DNA of 64,000 bases. Source: Haliclystus octoradiatus. Lineage: Eukaryota > Cnidaria > Staurozoa > Stauromedusae > Haliclystidae. Shown one piece after another: positions 24,442 to 36,620 of this stretch. The stretch lies in the NCBI GenBank assembly GCA_916610825.1, contig OU744446.1, positions 20,469,223 to 20,533,222 of the forward strand, read 5' to 3'. How positions within the stretch are numbered: position 1 is the first letter of the stretch; each line of letters begins with the position of its first letter. The notes beneath the pieces are model-generated. The model saw nothing but the letters and a program-made list of their open reading frames with translations. It was not told where the DNA came from and ran no database searches. Both the position numbers and the translations under genes were made by a program.

Positions 24442-24459
24442 AACTCTCTATAGAGAGTT
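24442..24459. repeat. 18-bp palindrome, same as 23487
   Basis: This is an identical perfect dyad in a monomer with 'ctttggacaaacagaac'. It lies in the part of domain 2 that resembles 26.4 kb. Confidence 0.9.
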
Positions 24460-26467
24460 GGGCATTGTTTCAATGATTATAAATAGCTGTTTCAAAAGTC
24501 AGGGTTTTTAATGAATTGTGTAATGTTTTAAGCATTGGAAAGTGTTCTTTCGACGAACAGGCCTCTCTTTAGAGAATTTGGTATTGTTTCGATGAATATA
24601 AATAACTGTTTTGAAATTCAGGGTTTTTAGGGAATGTTGTAATGTTTTAAGCATGGGACAGTGTTTTTTTGAAAAACAGGCCTCATCATTCCGAGTTGTG
24701 CATTGTTTCATTGCCTTTAAATAGCTGTTTCGAAATTCAAGGTTTTCAGGGAATTGAGTAATGTTTTAAACATGGGACAGTGTTCTTCTGAAAAACAGGC
24801 CTCATCATTCCGAGTTGTGCATTGTTTCAATGATTGAAAATAGATATTTTCAAATTCAGGTTTTTTTCGCAATTATGTAATGTCATAAGAATTGCAAAGT
24901 GTTCTTTCGACAAACAGGGCTCTCTATAGAAAAGTAGGCATTGTTCCAATGAATATAAATAACTGTTTCGAAATTCAGGGTTTTCAGGGAATTGTGTAAT
25001 GTTTTAAGCATGGGAAAGTGTTCTTTTAACAAACAGACCTCTCTATAGAGAATTGGGCATTGTTTCAATGATTGAAAATAACTATTTTTAATTTCAGGGT
25101 TTTTCTGCAATTTTGTAATCTTAGAAGAAATGCAAAGTGTTCTTTCGACAAACAGGGCTCTCTATAGAGAATTAGGCATTGTTCCAATGAATATAAATAG
25201 CTGTTTCGAAATTCAGGGTTTTTAGGGTATTGTCTAATGTTTTCAGCATGTGAAAGTGTTATTTTAACAAACAGACCTCTCTATAGAGAATTGGGCATTG
25301 TTTCAATGATTATAAATAGATGTTTTGTAATTCAAGATTTTTAGGGAATGTTGCGATGTTTTAAACATGGGATAGTGTTCTTTTAACAAACAGACCTTTC
25401 TATAGAGAATTGGGCATTGTTTCAACGATTATAATTAGCTGTTTTAAAATTCAAATTTTTAAGGAATGTTGTAATGTTTTAAGCATGGGATAGTGTTTTT
25501 TTGACAAACAGGCCTCTCTATAGATAATTGTGCATTGTTTCAATGATTATAAATAGCTGTTTTGAAATTCAGGATTTTTAGAGAATGTTGTAATGTTTCA
25601 AGCATGGGATAGTGTTCTTTTGACAAACAGGCCTCATCATTTTGTGTTGTGCATTGTTTCATTGCTTATAAATAGCTATTTTGAATTTCAGGGTTTTTTC
25701 GCAATTGTGTAATGTCATAAGAATTGCAAAGTGATCTTTCGACAAACAGGCCTCTCTATATTGAATTAGGCATTGTTACAATGGTTATAAATAGCTGTTT
25801 CGAAATTCAGGGTTTTCAGGGAATTGTTTAATGTTTTAAGCATGGGAAAGTGTTCTTTTAACAAACATACCTCTCTATAGATAATTGGGCGTTGTTTCAA
25901 TGATTATAAATAGGTGTTTCGAAATTCAGGGTTTTTAGGGAATTGAGTAATGTTTTATGCATGGGAAAGTGTTCTTTTAACAAACAGGCCTCTCCATTTG
26001 GAAGTTGGGCATCGTTTCAAGGAATATAGAAATAGCTGTTTTGAAATTCAGGGTATTTAGGGAATGTTGTAATGTTTTAAGTATGGGATAGTGTTCTTTT
26101 GACAAACAGGCCTATCTATAGAGAATTGGGCATTGTTTCAATGATTGAAAATAGCTTTTTTGAAATTCAGGGTTTTTCTGCAATTATGTAATCTTAGAAG
26201 AAATGCAAAGTGTTCTTTCGACAAACAGGGCTCTCTATAGAGATTTACGCATTGTTCCAATGAATATAAATAGCTGTTTCGAAATTCAGGGTTTTCAGGG
26301 AATTGTGTAATGTTTTAAACATGGGAAAGTGTTCTTTTAACAAACAGACCTCTTTATAGAGAATTGGGCATTGTTTCAACGATTATAAATAGCTGTTTCA
26401 AAAATTCAGTATTTTTAAGGAATGTTGTAATGTTTTAAGCATGGGATAGTGTTCTTTTGACAAACAG

Positions 26468-26485
26468 AACTCTCTATAGAGAGTT
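26468..26485. repeat. 18-bp palindrome, same as 23487
   Basis: This is an identical perfect dyad in the last part of domain 2, with 'cttttgacaaacagaac' upstream. Confidence 0.9.
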
Positions 26486-26859
26486 GGGCATTGTTTCAAT
26501 GATTATAAATAGCTGTTTCAAAAGTCAGGGTTTTTAATGAAATGTGTAATGTTTTAAGCATTGGAAAGTGTTCTTTCGACGAACAGGCCTCTCTTTAGAG
26601 AATTGGGTATTGTTTAGATGAATATAAATAACTGTTTTGAAATTCAGGGTTTTTAGGGAATGTTGTAATTTTTTAAGCATGGGACAGTGTTATTTTGAAA
26701 AACAGGCCTCATCATTCCGAGTTGTGCATTGTTTCATTGCGTTTAAATAGCTGTTTCGAAATTCAAGGTTTTCAGGGAATTGAGTAATGTTTTAAACATG
26801 GGAAAGTGTTCTTTTGAAAAACAGGCCTCATCATTCCGAGTTGTGCATTGTTTCAATGA

Positions 26860-26879
26860 TTGAAAATAGATATTTTCAA
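26860..26879. repeat. Inverted repeat with 9-bp arms in class E
   Basis: TTGAAAATA and TATTTTCAA flank a two-base centre (GA). This stands where class B has its 14-bp dyad. The same inverted repeat is present in the E monomers of the full 831-bp units (with 'aattttt' just before it in the last). Confidence 0.88.
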
Positions 26880-27606
26880 ATTCAGGTTTTTTTCGCAATT
26901 ATGTAATGTCATAAGAATTGCAAAGTGTTCTTTCGACAAACAGGGCTCTCTATAGAAAATTAGGCATTGTTCCAATGAATATAAATAACTGTTTCGAAAT
27001 TCAGGGTTTTCAGGGAACTGTGTAATGTTTTAAGCATGGGAAAGTGTTCTTTTAACAAACAGACCTCTCTATAGATAATTGGGCGTTGTTTCAATGATGA
27101 TAAATAGGTGTTTCGAAATTCAGGGTTCTTAGGGAATCGAGTAATGTTTAATGCATGGGAAAGTGTTCTTTTAACAAACAGGCCTCTCTATAGGGAGTTG
27201 GGCATCGTTTCAATGATTACAAATAGCTGTTTTGAAATTCAGGGTTTTTAGGGAATGTTGTAATGTTTCAAGCATGGGAAAGTGTTCTTTTAACAAACAG
27301 GCCTCTCTATAGAGAATTGGGCATTGTTTCAATGATTGAAAATAGCTATTTTGAAATTCAGGGTTTCTCCGCAATTATGTAATCTTAGAAGAAATGCAAA
27401 GTGTTCTTTCGACAAACAGGGCTCTCTATAGAAAATTAGGCATTGTTCCAATGAATATAAATAACTGTTTCGAAATTCAGGGTTTTCAGGGAATTGTGTA
27501 ATGTTTCAAGCATGGGAAAGTGTTCTTTTAACAAACAGACCTCTCTATAGAGAAGTGGGCATTTTTTCAATGATTATAAATAGCTGTTTCGAAATTCAAG
27601 GTTTTC

Positions 27607-27725
27607 AGGGAATTGAGTAATGTTTTAAACATGGGACAGTGTTCTTTTGAAAAACAGGCCTCATCATTCCGAGTTGTGCATTGTTTCAATGATTGAAAAT
27701 AGATATTTTCAAATTCAGGTTTTTT
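27607..27725. repeat. Class E monomer, type example
   Basis: Class E differs in the middle: 'gaaaaacaggcc' replaces 'acaaacaggcc', and 'tcatcattccgagttgtgc' replaces the dyad-bearing 'tctctatagagaattgggc'. It therefore lacks the central palindrome. Downstream it has 'ttgaaaatagatattttcaa', an inverted repeat with 9-bp arms and a 2-base centre. It is always followed by class F in the 831-bp HOR. Confidence 0.85.
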
Positions 27726-27843
27726 TCGCAATTATGTAATGTCATAAGAATTGCAAAGTGTTCTTTCGACAAACAACCTCTCTATAGAGAATTAGGCATT
27801 GTTACAATGATTATAAATAGCTGTTTCGAAATTCAGGGTTTTC
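27726..27843. repeat. Class F monomer, type example
   Basis: Class F is a C relative with 'tcgcaattatgtaatgtcat' and 'aagaattgcaaag', preceded by a T-run. This copy is 118 bp because of 'caaacaacctc'. Outside the 831-bp HOR it occurs through domain 2 and the family II parts of domains 3 and 4. Confidence 0.85.
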
Positions 27844-27961
27844 AGGAAATTGTGTAATGTTTAAGCATGGGAAAGTGTTCTTTTAACAAACAGACCTCTC
27901 TATAGATAATTGGGCGTTGTTTCAATGATGATAAATAGGTGTTTCGAAATTCAGGGTTCTT

Positions 27962-28792
27962 AGGGAATCGAGTAATGTTTAATGCATGGGAAAGTGTTCT
28001 TTTAACAAACAGGCCTCTCCATAGGGAGTTGGGCATCGTTTCAATGATTACAAATAGCTGTTTTGAAATTCAGGGTTTTTAGGGAATGTTGTAATGTTTC
28101 AAGCATGTGAAAGTGTTCTTTTAACAAACAGGCCTCTCTATAGAGAATTGGGCATTGTTTCAATGATTGAAAATAGCTATTTTGAAATTCAGGGTTTCTC
28201 CGCAATTATGTAATCTTAGAAGAAATGCAAAGTGTTCTTTCGACAAACAGGGCTCTCTATAGAAAATTAGGCATTGTTCCAATGAATATAAATAACTGTT
28301 TCGAAATTCAGGGTTTTCAGGGAATTGTGTAATGTTTCAAGCATGGGAAAGTGTTCTTTTAACAAACAGACCTCTCTATAGAGAAGTGGGCATTTTTTCA
28401 ATGATTATAAATAGCTGTTTCGAAATTCAAGGTTTTCAGGGAATTGAGTAATGTTTTAAACATGGGACAGTGTTCTTTTGAAAAACAGGCCTCATCATTC
28501 CGAGTTGTGCATTGTTTCAATGATTGAAAATAGATATTTTCAAATTCAGGTTTTTTTCGCAATTATGTAATGTCATAAGAATTGCAAAGTGTTCTTTCGA
28601 CAAACAACCTCTCTATAGAGAATTAGGCATTGTTACAATGATTATAAATAGCTGTTTCGAAATTCAGGGTTTTCAGGGAATTGTGTAATGTTTAAGCATG
28701 GGAAAGTGTTCTTTTAACAAACAGACCTCTCTATAGATAATTGGGCGTTGTTTCAATGATGATAAATAGGTGTTTCGAAATTCAGGGTTCTT
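27962..28792. repeat. 7-mer HOR, copy 2 (831 bp)
   Basis: It has the same seven types as 27131-27961. Private changes seen are 'ctccatagggag' in A (about 28018) and 'catgtgaaag' in B (about 28105). Confidence 0.92.
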
Positions 28793-29623
28793 AGGGAATC
28801 GAGTAATGTTTAATGCATGGGAAAGTGTTCTTTTAACAAACAGGCCTCTCTATAGGGAGTTGGGCATCGTTTCAATGATTACAAATAGCTGTTTTGAAAT
28901 TCAGGGTTTTTAGGGAATGTTGTAATGTTTCAAGCATGGGAAAGTGTTCTTTTAACAAACAGGCCTCTCTATAGAGAATTGGGCATTGTTTCAATGATTG
29001 AAAATAGCTATTTTGAAATTCAGGGTTTCTCCGCAATTATGTAATCTTAGAAGAAATGCAAAGTGTTCTTTCGACAAACAGGGCTCTCTATAGAAAATTA
29101 GGCATTGTTCCAATGAATATAAATAACTGTTTCGAAATTCAGGGTTTTCAGGGAATTGTGTAATGTTTCAAGCATGGGAAAGTGTTCTTTTAACAAACAG
29201 ACCTCTCTATAGAGAAGTGGGCATTTTTTCAATGATTATAAATAGCTGTTTCGAAATTCAAGGTTTTCAGGGAATTGAGTAATGTTTTAAACATGGGACA
29301 GTGTTCTTTTGAAAAACAGGCCTCATCATTCCGAGTTGTGCATTGTTTCAATGATTGAAAATAGATATTTTCAAATTCAGGTTTTTTTCGCAATTATGTA
29401 ATGTCATAAGAATTGCAAAGTGTTCTTTCGACAAACAACCTCTCTATAGAGAATTAGGCATTGTTACAATGATTATAAATAGCTGTTTCGAAATTCAGGG
29501 TTTTCAGGGAATTGTGTAATGTTTAAGCATGGGAAAGTGTTCTTTTAACAAACAGACCTCTCTATAGATAATTGGGCGTTGTTTCAATGATGATAAATAG
29601 GTGTTTCGAAATTCAGGGTTCTT
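28793..29623. repeat. 7-mer HOR, copy 3 (831 bp)
   Basis: It has the same seven types and agrees with copy 1 at the sites where copy 2 differs. I saw no private difference from copy 1 by eye. Confidence 0.92.
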
Positions 29624-30098
29624 AGGGAATCGAGTAATGTTTAATGCATGGGAAAGTGTTCTTTTAACAAACAGGCCTCTCTATAGGGAGTTGGGCATCG
29701 TTTCAATGATTACAAATAGCTGTTTTGAAATTCAGGGTTTTTAGGGAATGTTGTAATGTTTCAAGCATGGGAAAGTGTTCTTTTAACAAACAGGCCTCTC
29801 TATAGGGAATTGGGCATTGTTTCAATGATTGAAAATAGCTATTTTGAAATTCAGGGTTTTTCCGCAATTATGTAATCTTAGAAAAAATGCAGAGTGTTCT
29901 TTCGACAAACAGGGCTCTCTATAGAAAATTAGGCATTGTTCCAATGAATATAAATAACTGTTTCGAAATTCAGGGTTTTCAGGGAATTGTGTAATGTTTT
30001 AAGCATGGGAAAGTGTTCTTTTAACAAACAGACCTCTCTATAGATAATTGGGCGTTGATCAATGATTATAAATAGGTGTTTCGAAATTCAGGGTTTTT
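29624..30098. repeat. Shortened copy of the 7-mer HOR (475 bp)
   Basis: Only A, B, C and D are present; D-prime, E and F are missing, so a three-monomer deletion returned the unit to the A-B-C-D tetrad. Its D has 'gcgttgatcaatg', shared with the D that ends the next unit. Its C reads 'gaaaaaatgcagagtg'. Confidence 0.88.
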
Positions 30099-30929
30099 AG
30101 GGAATTGAGTAATGTTTTAAACATGGGAAAGTGTTCTTTTAACAAACAGGCCTCTCTATAGGGAGTTGGGCATCGTTTCAATGATTACAAATAGCTGTTT
30201 TGAAATTCAGGGTTTTTAGGGAATGTTGTAATGTTTCAAGCATGGGAAAGTGTTCTTTTAACAAACAGGCCTCTCTATAGAGAATTGGGCATTGTTTCAA
30301 TGATTGAAAATAGCTATTTTGAAATTCAGGGTTTCTCCGCAATTATGTAATCTTAGAAGAAATGCAAAGTGTTCTTTCGACAAACAGGGCTCTCTATAGA
30401 AAATTAGGCATTGTTCCAATGAATATAAATAACTGTTTCGAAATTCAGGGTTTTCAGGGAATTGTGTAATGTTTCAAGCATGGGAAAGTGTTCTTTTAAC
30501 AAACAGACCTCTCTATAGAGAAGTGGGCATTGTTTCAATGATTATAAATAGCTGTTTCGAAATTCAAGGTTTTCAGGGAATTGAGTAATGTTTTAAACAT
30601 GGGACAGTGTTCTTTTGAAAAACAGGCCTCATCATTCCGAGTTGTGCATTGTTTCAATTTTTGAAAATAGATATTTTCAAATTCAGGTTTTTTTCGCAAT
30701 TATGTAATGTCATAAGAATTGCAAAGTGTTCTTTCGACAAACAACCTCTCTATAGAGAATTAGGCATTGTTACAATGATTATAAATAGCTGTTTCGAAAT
30801 TCAGGGTTTTCAGGGAATTGTGTAATGTTTTAAGCATGGGAAAGTGTTCTTTTAACAAACAGACCTCTCTATAGATAATTGGGCGTTGATCAATGATTAT
30901 AAATAGGTGTTTCGAAATTCAGGGTTTTT
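30099..30929. repeat. 7-mer HOR, copy 4 (831 bp)
   Basis: This is a full unit again, but A reads 'gagtaatgttttaaac' and D-prime has 'gggcattgtttc' instead of 'gggcattttttc'. E has 'caatttttgaaaatag'. D carries 'gcgttgatcaatg' at 30882, exactly 831 bp after the same variant at 30051. It is followed by a family I island. Confidence 0.9.
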
Positions 30930-31880
30930 AGGGAATTGAGTAATGTTTTAAACATGGGAAAGTGTTCTTTTAACAAACAGGCCTCTCGATAGGGAGTTGG
31001 GCATCGTTTCAATGATTATAAATAGCTGTTTTGAAATTCAGGGTTTTTAGGGAATGTTGTAATGTTTCAAGCATGGGAAAGTGTTCTTTTGACAAACAGG
31101 CCTTTCTATAGAGAATTGGGCATTGTTTCAATGATTGAAACTAGCTATTTTGAAATTCAAGGTTTTTCCGCAATTATGTAATCTTAGAAGAAATGCAAAG
31201 TGTTCTTTCGACAAACAGGGCTCTCTATAGAGAATTAGGCATTGTTCCGATGAATATAAATAACTGTTTCGAAATTCAGGGTTTTCAGGGAATTGTGTAA
31301 TGTTTTAAGCATGGGAAAGTGTTCTTTTAACAAACAGACCTCTCTATAGATAATTGGGCGTTGTTTCAATGATTATAAATAGGTGTTTCGAATTCAGGGT
31401 TTTTAGGGAATTGAGTAATGTTTTAAACATGGGAAAGTGTTCTTTTAACAAACAGGCCTCTCTACAGTGATTTGGGCATCGTTTCAATTATTATAATTAG
31501 CTGTTTTGAAATTCAGGGTTTTTAGGGAATGTTGTAATGTTTCAAGCATGGGAAAGTGTTCTTTTGACAAACAGGCCTCTCTATAGAGATTTTGGCATTG
31601 CTTCAATGATTGAAAATAGCTATTTTGAAATTCAGGGTTTTTCCGCAATTATGTAATCTTAGAAGAAATGCAAAGTGTTCTTTCGACAAACAGGGATCTA
31701 TATAGAGAATTAGGCATTGTCACAATGATTATAAATAGCTGTTTCGAAATTTAGGGTTTTTAGGGAATGTTGTAATGTTTCAAGCATGGGAAAGTGTTTT
31801 TTTAACAAACAGACCTCTCTATAGAGAATTGGGCATTGTTTCAATGATTATAAATAGCTGTTTCGAAATTCAAGGTTTTC
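30930..31880. repeat. Family I island (8 monomers)
   Basis: The order is A2, B, C, D (GAATTC at 31390), A1 ('ctctacagtgatttggg'), B, C, B-prime. These types are otherwise found in domain 1, and the order matches 2384-3334 there. The island starts right after an 831-bp unit and ends at a family II D monomer ('acaaacatacctc'). It shows local changes such as 'caattattataattag' near 31490. Confidence 0.82.
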
Positions 31881-32708
31881 AGGGAATTGTTTAATGTTTT
31901 AAGCATGGGAAAGTGTTCTTTTAACAAACATACCTCTCTATAGATAATTGGGCGTTGTTTCAATGATTATAAATAGGTGTCTCGAAATTCAGGGTTTTTA
32001 GGGAATTGAGTAATGTTTTATGCATTGGAAAGTGTTCTTTTAACATACAGGCCTCTCCATTTGGAAGTTGGGCATCGTTTCAAGGAATATAGAAATAGCT
32101 GTTTTGAAATTCAGGGTATTTAGGGAATGTTGTAATGTTTTAAGTATGGGATAGTGTTCTTTTGACAAACAGGCCTCTCTATAGAGAATTGGGCATTGTT
32201 TCAATGATTGAAAATAACTATTTTTAATTTCAGGGTTTTTCTGCAATTTTGTAATCTTAGAAGAAATGCAAAGTGTTCTTTCGACAAACAGGGCTCTCTA
32301 TAGAGAATTAGGCATTGTTCCAATGAATATAAATAGCTGTTTCGAAATTCAGGGTTTTTAGGGTATTGTCTAATGTTTTCAGCATGTGAAAGTGTTATTA
32401 TAACAAACAGACCTCTCTATAGAGAATTGGGCATTGTTTCAATGATTATAAATAGATGTTTTGTAATTCAAGATTTTTAGGGAATGTTGCGATGTTTTAA
32501 ACATGGGATAGTGTTCTTTTAACAAACAGACCTTTCTATAGAGCATTGTTTCAACGATTATAATTAGCTGTTTTAAAATTCAAATTTTTAAGGAATGTTG
32601 TAATGTTTTAAGCATGGGATAGTGTTCTTTTGACAAACAGGCCTCTCTATAGATAATTGTGCATTGTTTCAATGATTATAAATAGCTGTTTCGAAATTCA
32701 AGGTTTTC
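31881..32708. repeat. Family II module, relative of 21,884-22,700
   Basis: Positions 32040-32246 match 22043-22249 (offset 9,997), and the similarity continues through 'gtctaatgttttcagcatg' and 'aattcaaatttttaagg'. The monomer near 32540 has lost nine bases ('tatagagcattg' for 'tatagagaattgggcattg'). The module ends where class D of family I begins. Confidence 0.78.
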
Positions 32709-34306
32709 AGGGAATTGTGTAATGTTTTAAGCATGGGAAAGTGTTCTTGTAACAAACAGACATCTTTATAGATAATTGGGAGTTGTTTCAATGATTATAA
32801 ATAGCTGTTTTGAAATTCAGGGTTTTCAGGGAATGTTGTAATGTTTCAAGCAGGGGAAAGTGTTCTTTTAACAAACAGGCCTCTCTATAGAGAATTGGGC
32901 ATTGTTTCAATGATTTAAAATAGCTATTTTGAAATTCAGGGTTTTTCCGCAATTATGTATTCTTAGAAGAAATGCAAAGTGTTCTTTCGACAAAAAGGGC
33001 TCTCTATAGAAATATAGGCATTGTTGCAATGAATATAAATAACAGTTTCGAAATTTAGGGTTTTCAGGGAATTGTGTAATGTTTTAAGCATGGGAAAGTG
33101 TTCTTTTAACAAACAGACCTCTCTATAGATAATTGGGCGTTGTTTCAATGATTATAAATAGGTGTTTCGAAATTCAGGGTTTTTAGGGAATTGAGTAATG
33201 TTTTAAACATGGGAAAGTGTTCTTTTAACAAACAGGCCTCTCGATAGGGAGTTGGGCATCGTTTCAATGATTATAAATAGCTGTTTTGAAATTCAGGGTT
33301 TTTAGGGAATGTTGTAATGTTTCAAGCATGGGAAAGTGTTCTTTTGACAAACAGGCCTCTCTATAGAGAATTGGGGATTGTTTCAATGATTGAGCTAGCT
33401 ATTTTGAAATTCAAGGTTTTTCCGCAATTATGTAATCTTAGAAGAAATGCAAAGTGTTCTTTCGACAAACAGGGCTCTCTATAGAGAATTAGGCATTGTT
33501 CATATGAATATAAATAACTGTTTCGAAATTCAGGGTTTTCAGGGAATTGTGTAATGTTTCAAGCATGGGAAAGTGTTCTTTTAACAAACAGACCTCTCTA
33601 TAGAGAATTGGGCATTGTTTCAATGATTATAAATAGCTGTTTCGAAATTCAAGGTTTTCAGGGAATTGTGTAATGTTTTAAGCATGGGAAAATGTTTTTG
33701 TAACAAACAGACATCTCTATAGATATTTGGGCGTTGTTTCAAGGATTATAAATAGGTGTTTCGAAATTCAGGGTTTTTAGGGAATTGAGTAAGGTTTTAA
33801 ACATGGGAAAGTGTTCTTTTCACAAACAGGCCTCTCTATAGGGAGTTGGGCATCGTTTCAATGATTATAAATAGCTGTTTTGAACTTCAGGGTTTTTAGG
33901 GAATGTTGTAATGTTTTAAGCATGGGATAGTGTTCTTTTGACAAACTGGCCTCTCTATAGAGAATTGGGCATTGTTTCAATGATTGAAAATAGCTATTTT
34001 GAATATCAGGGTTTTTCCGCAATTATGTAATGTTAGAAGAATTGCAAAGTGTTCTTTCGACAAACAGGGCTCTCTATAGAGAATTAGGCATTGTTACAAT
34101 GATTATAAATAGCTGTTTCGTAATTCGGGGTTTTCAGGGAGTTGTGTAATGGTTTAAACAAGGGAAAGTGTTCTTTTAACAAACAGACCTCTTTATAGAG
34201 AATTGGGCATTGTTTCAACGTTTATAAATAGCTGTTTCAAAAATTCAGGATTTTTAAGGAATGTTGTAATGTTTTAAGCATGGGATAGTGTTCTTTTGAC
34301 AAACAG

Positions 34307-34324
34307 AACTCTCTATAGAGAGTT
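34307..34324. repeat. 18-bp palindrome, same as 23487
   Basis: This is an identical perfect dyad. The corresponding monomer in the other duplicate, near 21577, reads 'aactctttatagagagtt' and has lost one pair. Confidence 0.9.
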
Positions 34325-36096
34325 GGGCATTGTTACAATGATTATAAATAGCTATTTCAAAAGTCAGGGTTTTCAGGGAATTGTTTAATGTTTTAAGCAT
34401 GGGAAAGTGTTCTTTTAACAAACATACCTCTCTATAGATAATTGGGCGTTGTTTCAATGATTATAAATAGGTGTTTCGAAATTCAGGGTTTTTAGGGAAT
34501 TGAGTAATGTTTTATGCATGGGAAAGTGTTCTTTTAACATACAGGCCACTCCATTTGGAAGTTGGGCATCGTTTCAAGGAATATAGAAATAGCTGTTTTG
34601 AAATTCAGGGTATTTAGGGAATGTTGTATTGTTTTAAGTATGGGATAGTGTTCTTTTGACAAACAGGCCTCTCTATAGAGAATTGGGCATTGTTTCAATG
34701 ATTGAAAATAACTATTTTTAATTTCAGGGTTTTTCTGCAATTTTGTAATCTTAGAAGAAATGCAAAGTGTTGTTTCGACAAACAGGGCTCTCTATAGAGA
34801 ATTAGGCATTGTTCCAATGAATATAAATAGCTGTTTCGAAATTCAGGGTTTTTAGGGTATTGTCTAATGTTTTCAGCATGTGAAAGTGTTATTTTAACAA
34901 ACAGACCTCTCTATAGAGAATTGGGCATTGTTTCAATGATTATAAATAGATGTTTTGTAATTCAAGATTTTTAGGGAATGTTGCGATGTTTTAAACATGG
35001 GATAGTGTTCTTTTAACAAACAGACCTTTCTATAGAGAATTGGGCATTGTTTCAACGATTATAATTAGCTGTTTTAAAATTCAAATTTTTAAGGAATGTT
35101 GTAATGTTTTAAGCATGGGATAGTGTTCTTTTGACAAACAGGCCTCTCTATAGATAATTGTGCATTGTTTCAATGATTATAAATAGCTGTTTTGAAATTC
35201 AGGATTTTTAGAGAATGTTGTAATGTTTCAAGCATGGGATAGTGTTCTTTTGACAAACAGTCCTCATCATTTTGTGTTGTGCATTGTTTCATTGCTTATA
35301 AATAGCTATTTTGAATTTCAGGGTTTTTTCGCAATTGTGTAATGTCATAAGAATTGCAAAGTGATCTTTCGACAAACAGGCCTCTCTATAGAGAATTAAG
35401 CGTTGTTTCAATGATTATAAATAGGTGTTTCGAAATTCAGGATTTTTAGGGAATTGAGTAATGTTTTATACATGGGAAAGTGTTCTTTTAACAAACAGGC
35501 CTCTCCATAGGGAGTTGGGCATCGTTTCAATGAATATAGAAATAGCTGTTTTGAAATTCAGGGTATTTAGGGAATGTTGTAAAGTTTTAAGCATGGGATA
35601 GTGTTATTTTGACAAACTGGCCTATCTATAGAGAATTGGGCATTGTTTCAATGATTGAAAATAGATATTTTGAATATCAGGGTTTTTCCGCAATTATGTA
35701 ATGTTAGAAGAATTGCAAAGTGTTCTTTCGACAAACAGGGCTCTCTATAGAGAATTAGGCATTGTTACAATGATTATAAATAGTTGTTTCGAAATTCAGG
35801 GTTTTCAGGGAGTTGTGTAATGGTTTAAACAAGGGAAAGTGTTCTTTTAACAAACAGACCTCTTTATAGAGAATTGGGCATTGTTTCAACGATTATTAAT
35901 AGCTGTTTCAAAAATTCAGGATTTTTAAGGAATGTTGTAATGTTTTAAGCATGGGATAGTGTTCTTTTGACAAACAGAACTCTCTAGAGAGAGTTGGGCA
36001 TTGTTACAATGATTATAAATAGCTATTTCAAAAGTCAGGGTTTTTAGGAAATTGTGTAATGTTTTAAGCATGGGATAGTGTTCTTTTGACAAACAG

Positions 36097-36114
36097 AACT
36101 CTCTATAGAGAGTT
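36097..36114. repeat. 18-bp palindrome, same as 23487
   Basis: This is an identical perfect dyad. The monomer just upstream (near 35978) has 'aactctctagagagagtt', in which the dyad is broken in the centre; the pair is a local monomer duplication. Confidence 0.9.
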
Positions 36115-36620
36115 GGGCATTGTTACAATGATTATAAATAGCTATTTCAAAAGTCAGGGTTTTTAGGAAATTGTGTAATGTTTTAAGCATCGGAAAGTGT
36201 TCTTTCGACGAACAGGCCTCTTTATAGAGAATTGGGTATTGTTTCAATGATTATAAATAACTGTTTTGAAATTCAGGGTTTTTAGGGAATGTTGTAATGT
36301 TTTAAGCATGGGACAGTGTTCTTTTGAAAAACAGGCTTCTTCATTCCGAGTTGTGCATTGTTTCATTGCTTATAAATAGCTATTTTCAAATTCAGGGTTT
36401 TTTCGCAATTATGTAATGTCATAAGAATTGCAAAGTGTTCTTTCGACAAACAGGCCTCTCTATATTGAATTAGGCATTGTTACAATGATTATAAATAGCT
36501 GTTTCGAAATTCAGGGTTTTCAGGGAATTGTTTAATGTTTTAAGCATGGGAAAGTGTTCTTTTAACAAACATACCTCTCTATAGTGAATTGGGCATTGTT
36601 TCAATGATTATAAAAAGGAT

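Larger units (their letters stand above)
21048..27130. repeat. Domain 2: diverged family II, about 51 monomers
   Basis: Monomers here keep the 119-bp period but vary far more from neighbour to neighbour. New traits are 'aatatagaaatag' in A-like monomers, 'catgggatagtg', 'ctccatttggaag', 'caacgattataa', 'tcatcattccgagttgtgc' (class E) and 'gtaatgtcataagaattgc' (class F). Short internal duplications occur: 22043-22249 matches 24071-24277 (offset 2,028), and about 22200-22890 matches 25061-25755 (offset 2,861). No single HOR covers the domain. Confidence 0.85.
27131..27961. repeat. 7-mer HOR, copy 1 (831 bp)
   Basis: The order is A ('aatcgagtaatgtttaatgc', 'gattacaaatag'), B, C, D-prime ('gagaagtgggcattttttc'), E, F, D ('gatgataaatagg'). 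The length is two bases under 7 x 119: F lacks one base at 'caaacaacctc' and D lacks one T at 'atgtttaagc'. Both losses recur in the neighbouring copies, so they predate the amplification. Confidence 0.92.
32709..36575. repeat. Segmental duplication spanning the family I/II junction, copy 2
   Basis: Positions 32709-33778 are family I: D, B, C, D, A2, B ('gattgagctagc'), C, D-prime, D. At 33779 the same change to family II occurs as at 21048, including 'ttcacaaacagg'. After about 34,360 the match shifts by two monomers. One monomer is duplicated locally near 35,940-36,180. Differences from copy 1 are scattered and fairly numerous, so this is not a recent copy. Confidence 0.75.

Noticed and set aside
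27842..28036. Possible inverted (opposite-strand) monomers
   Set aside because: All monomers examined, including those in the diverged blocks, read in the same direction; the apparent reverse matches are the short dyads.
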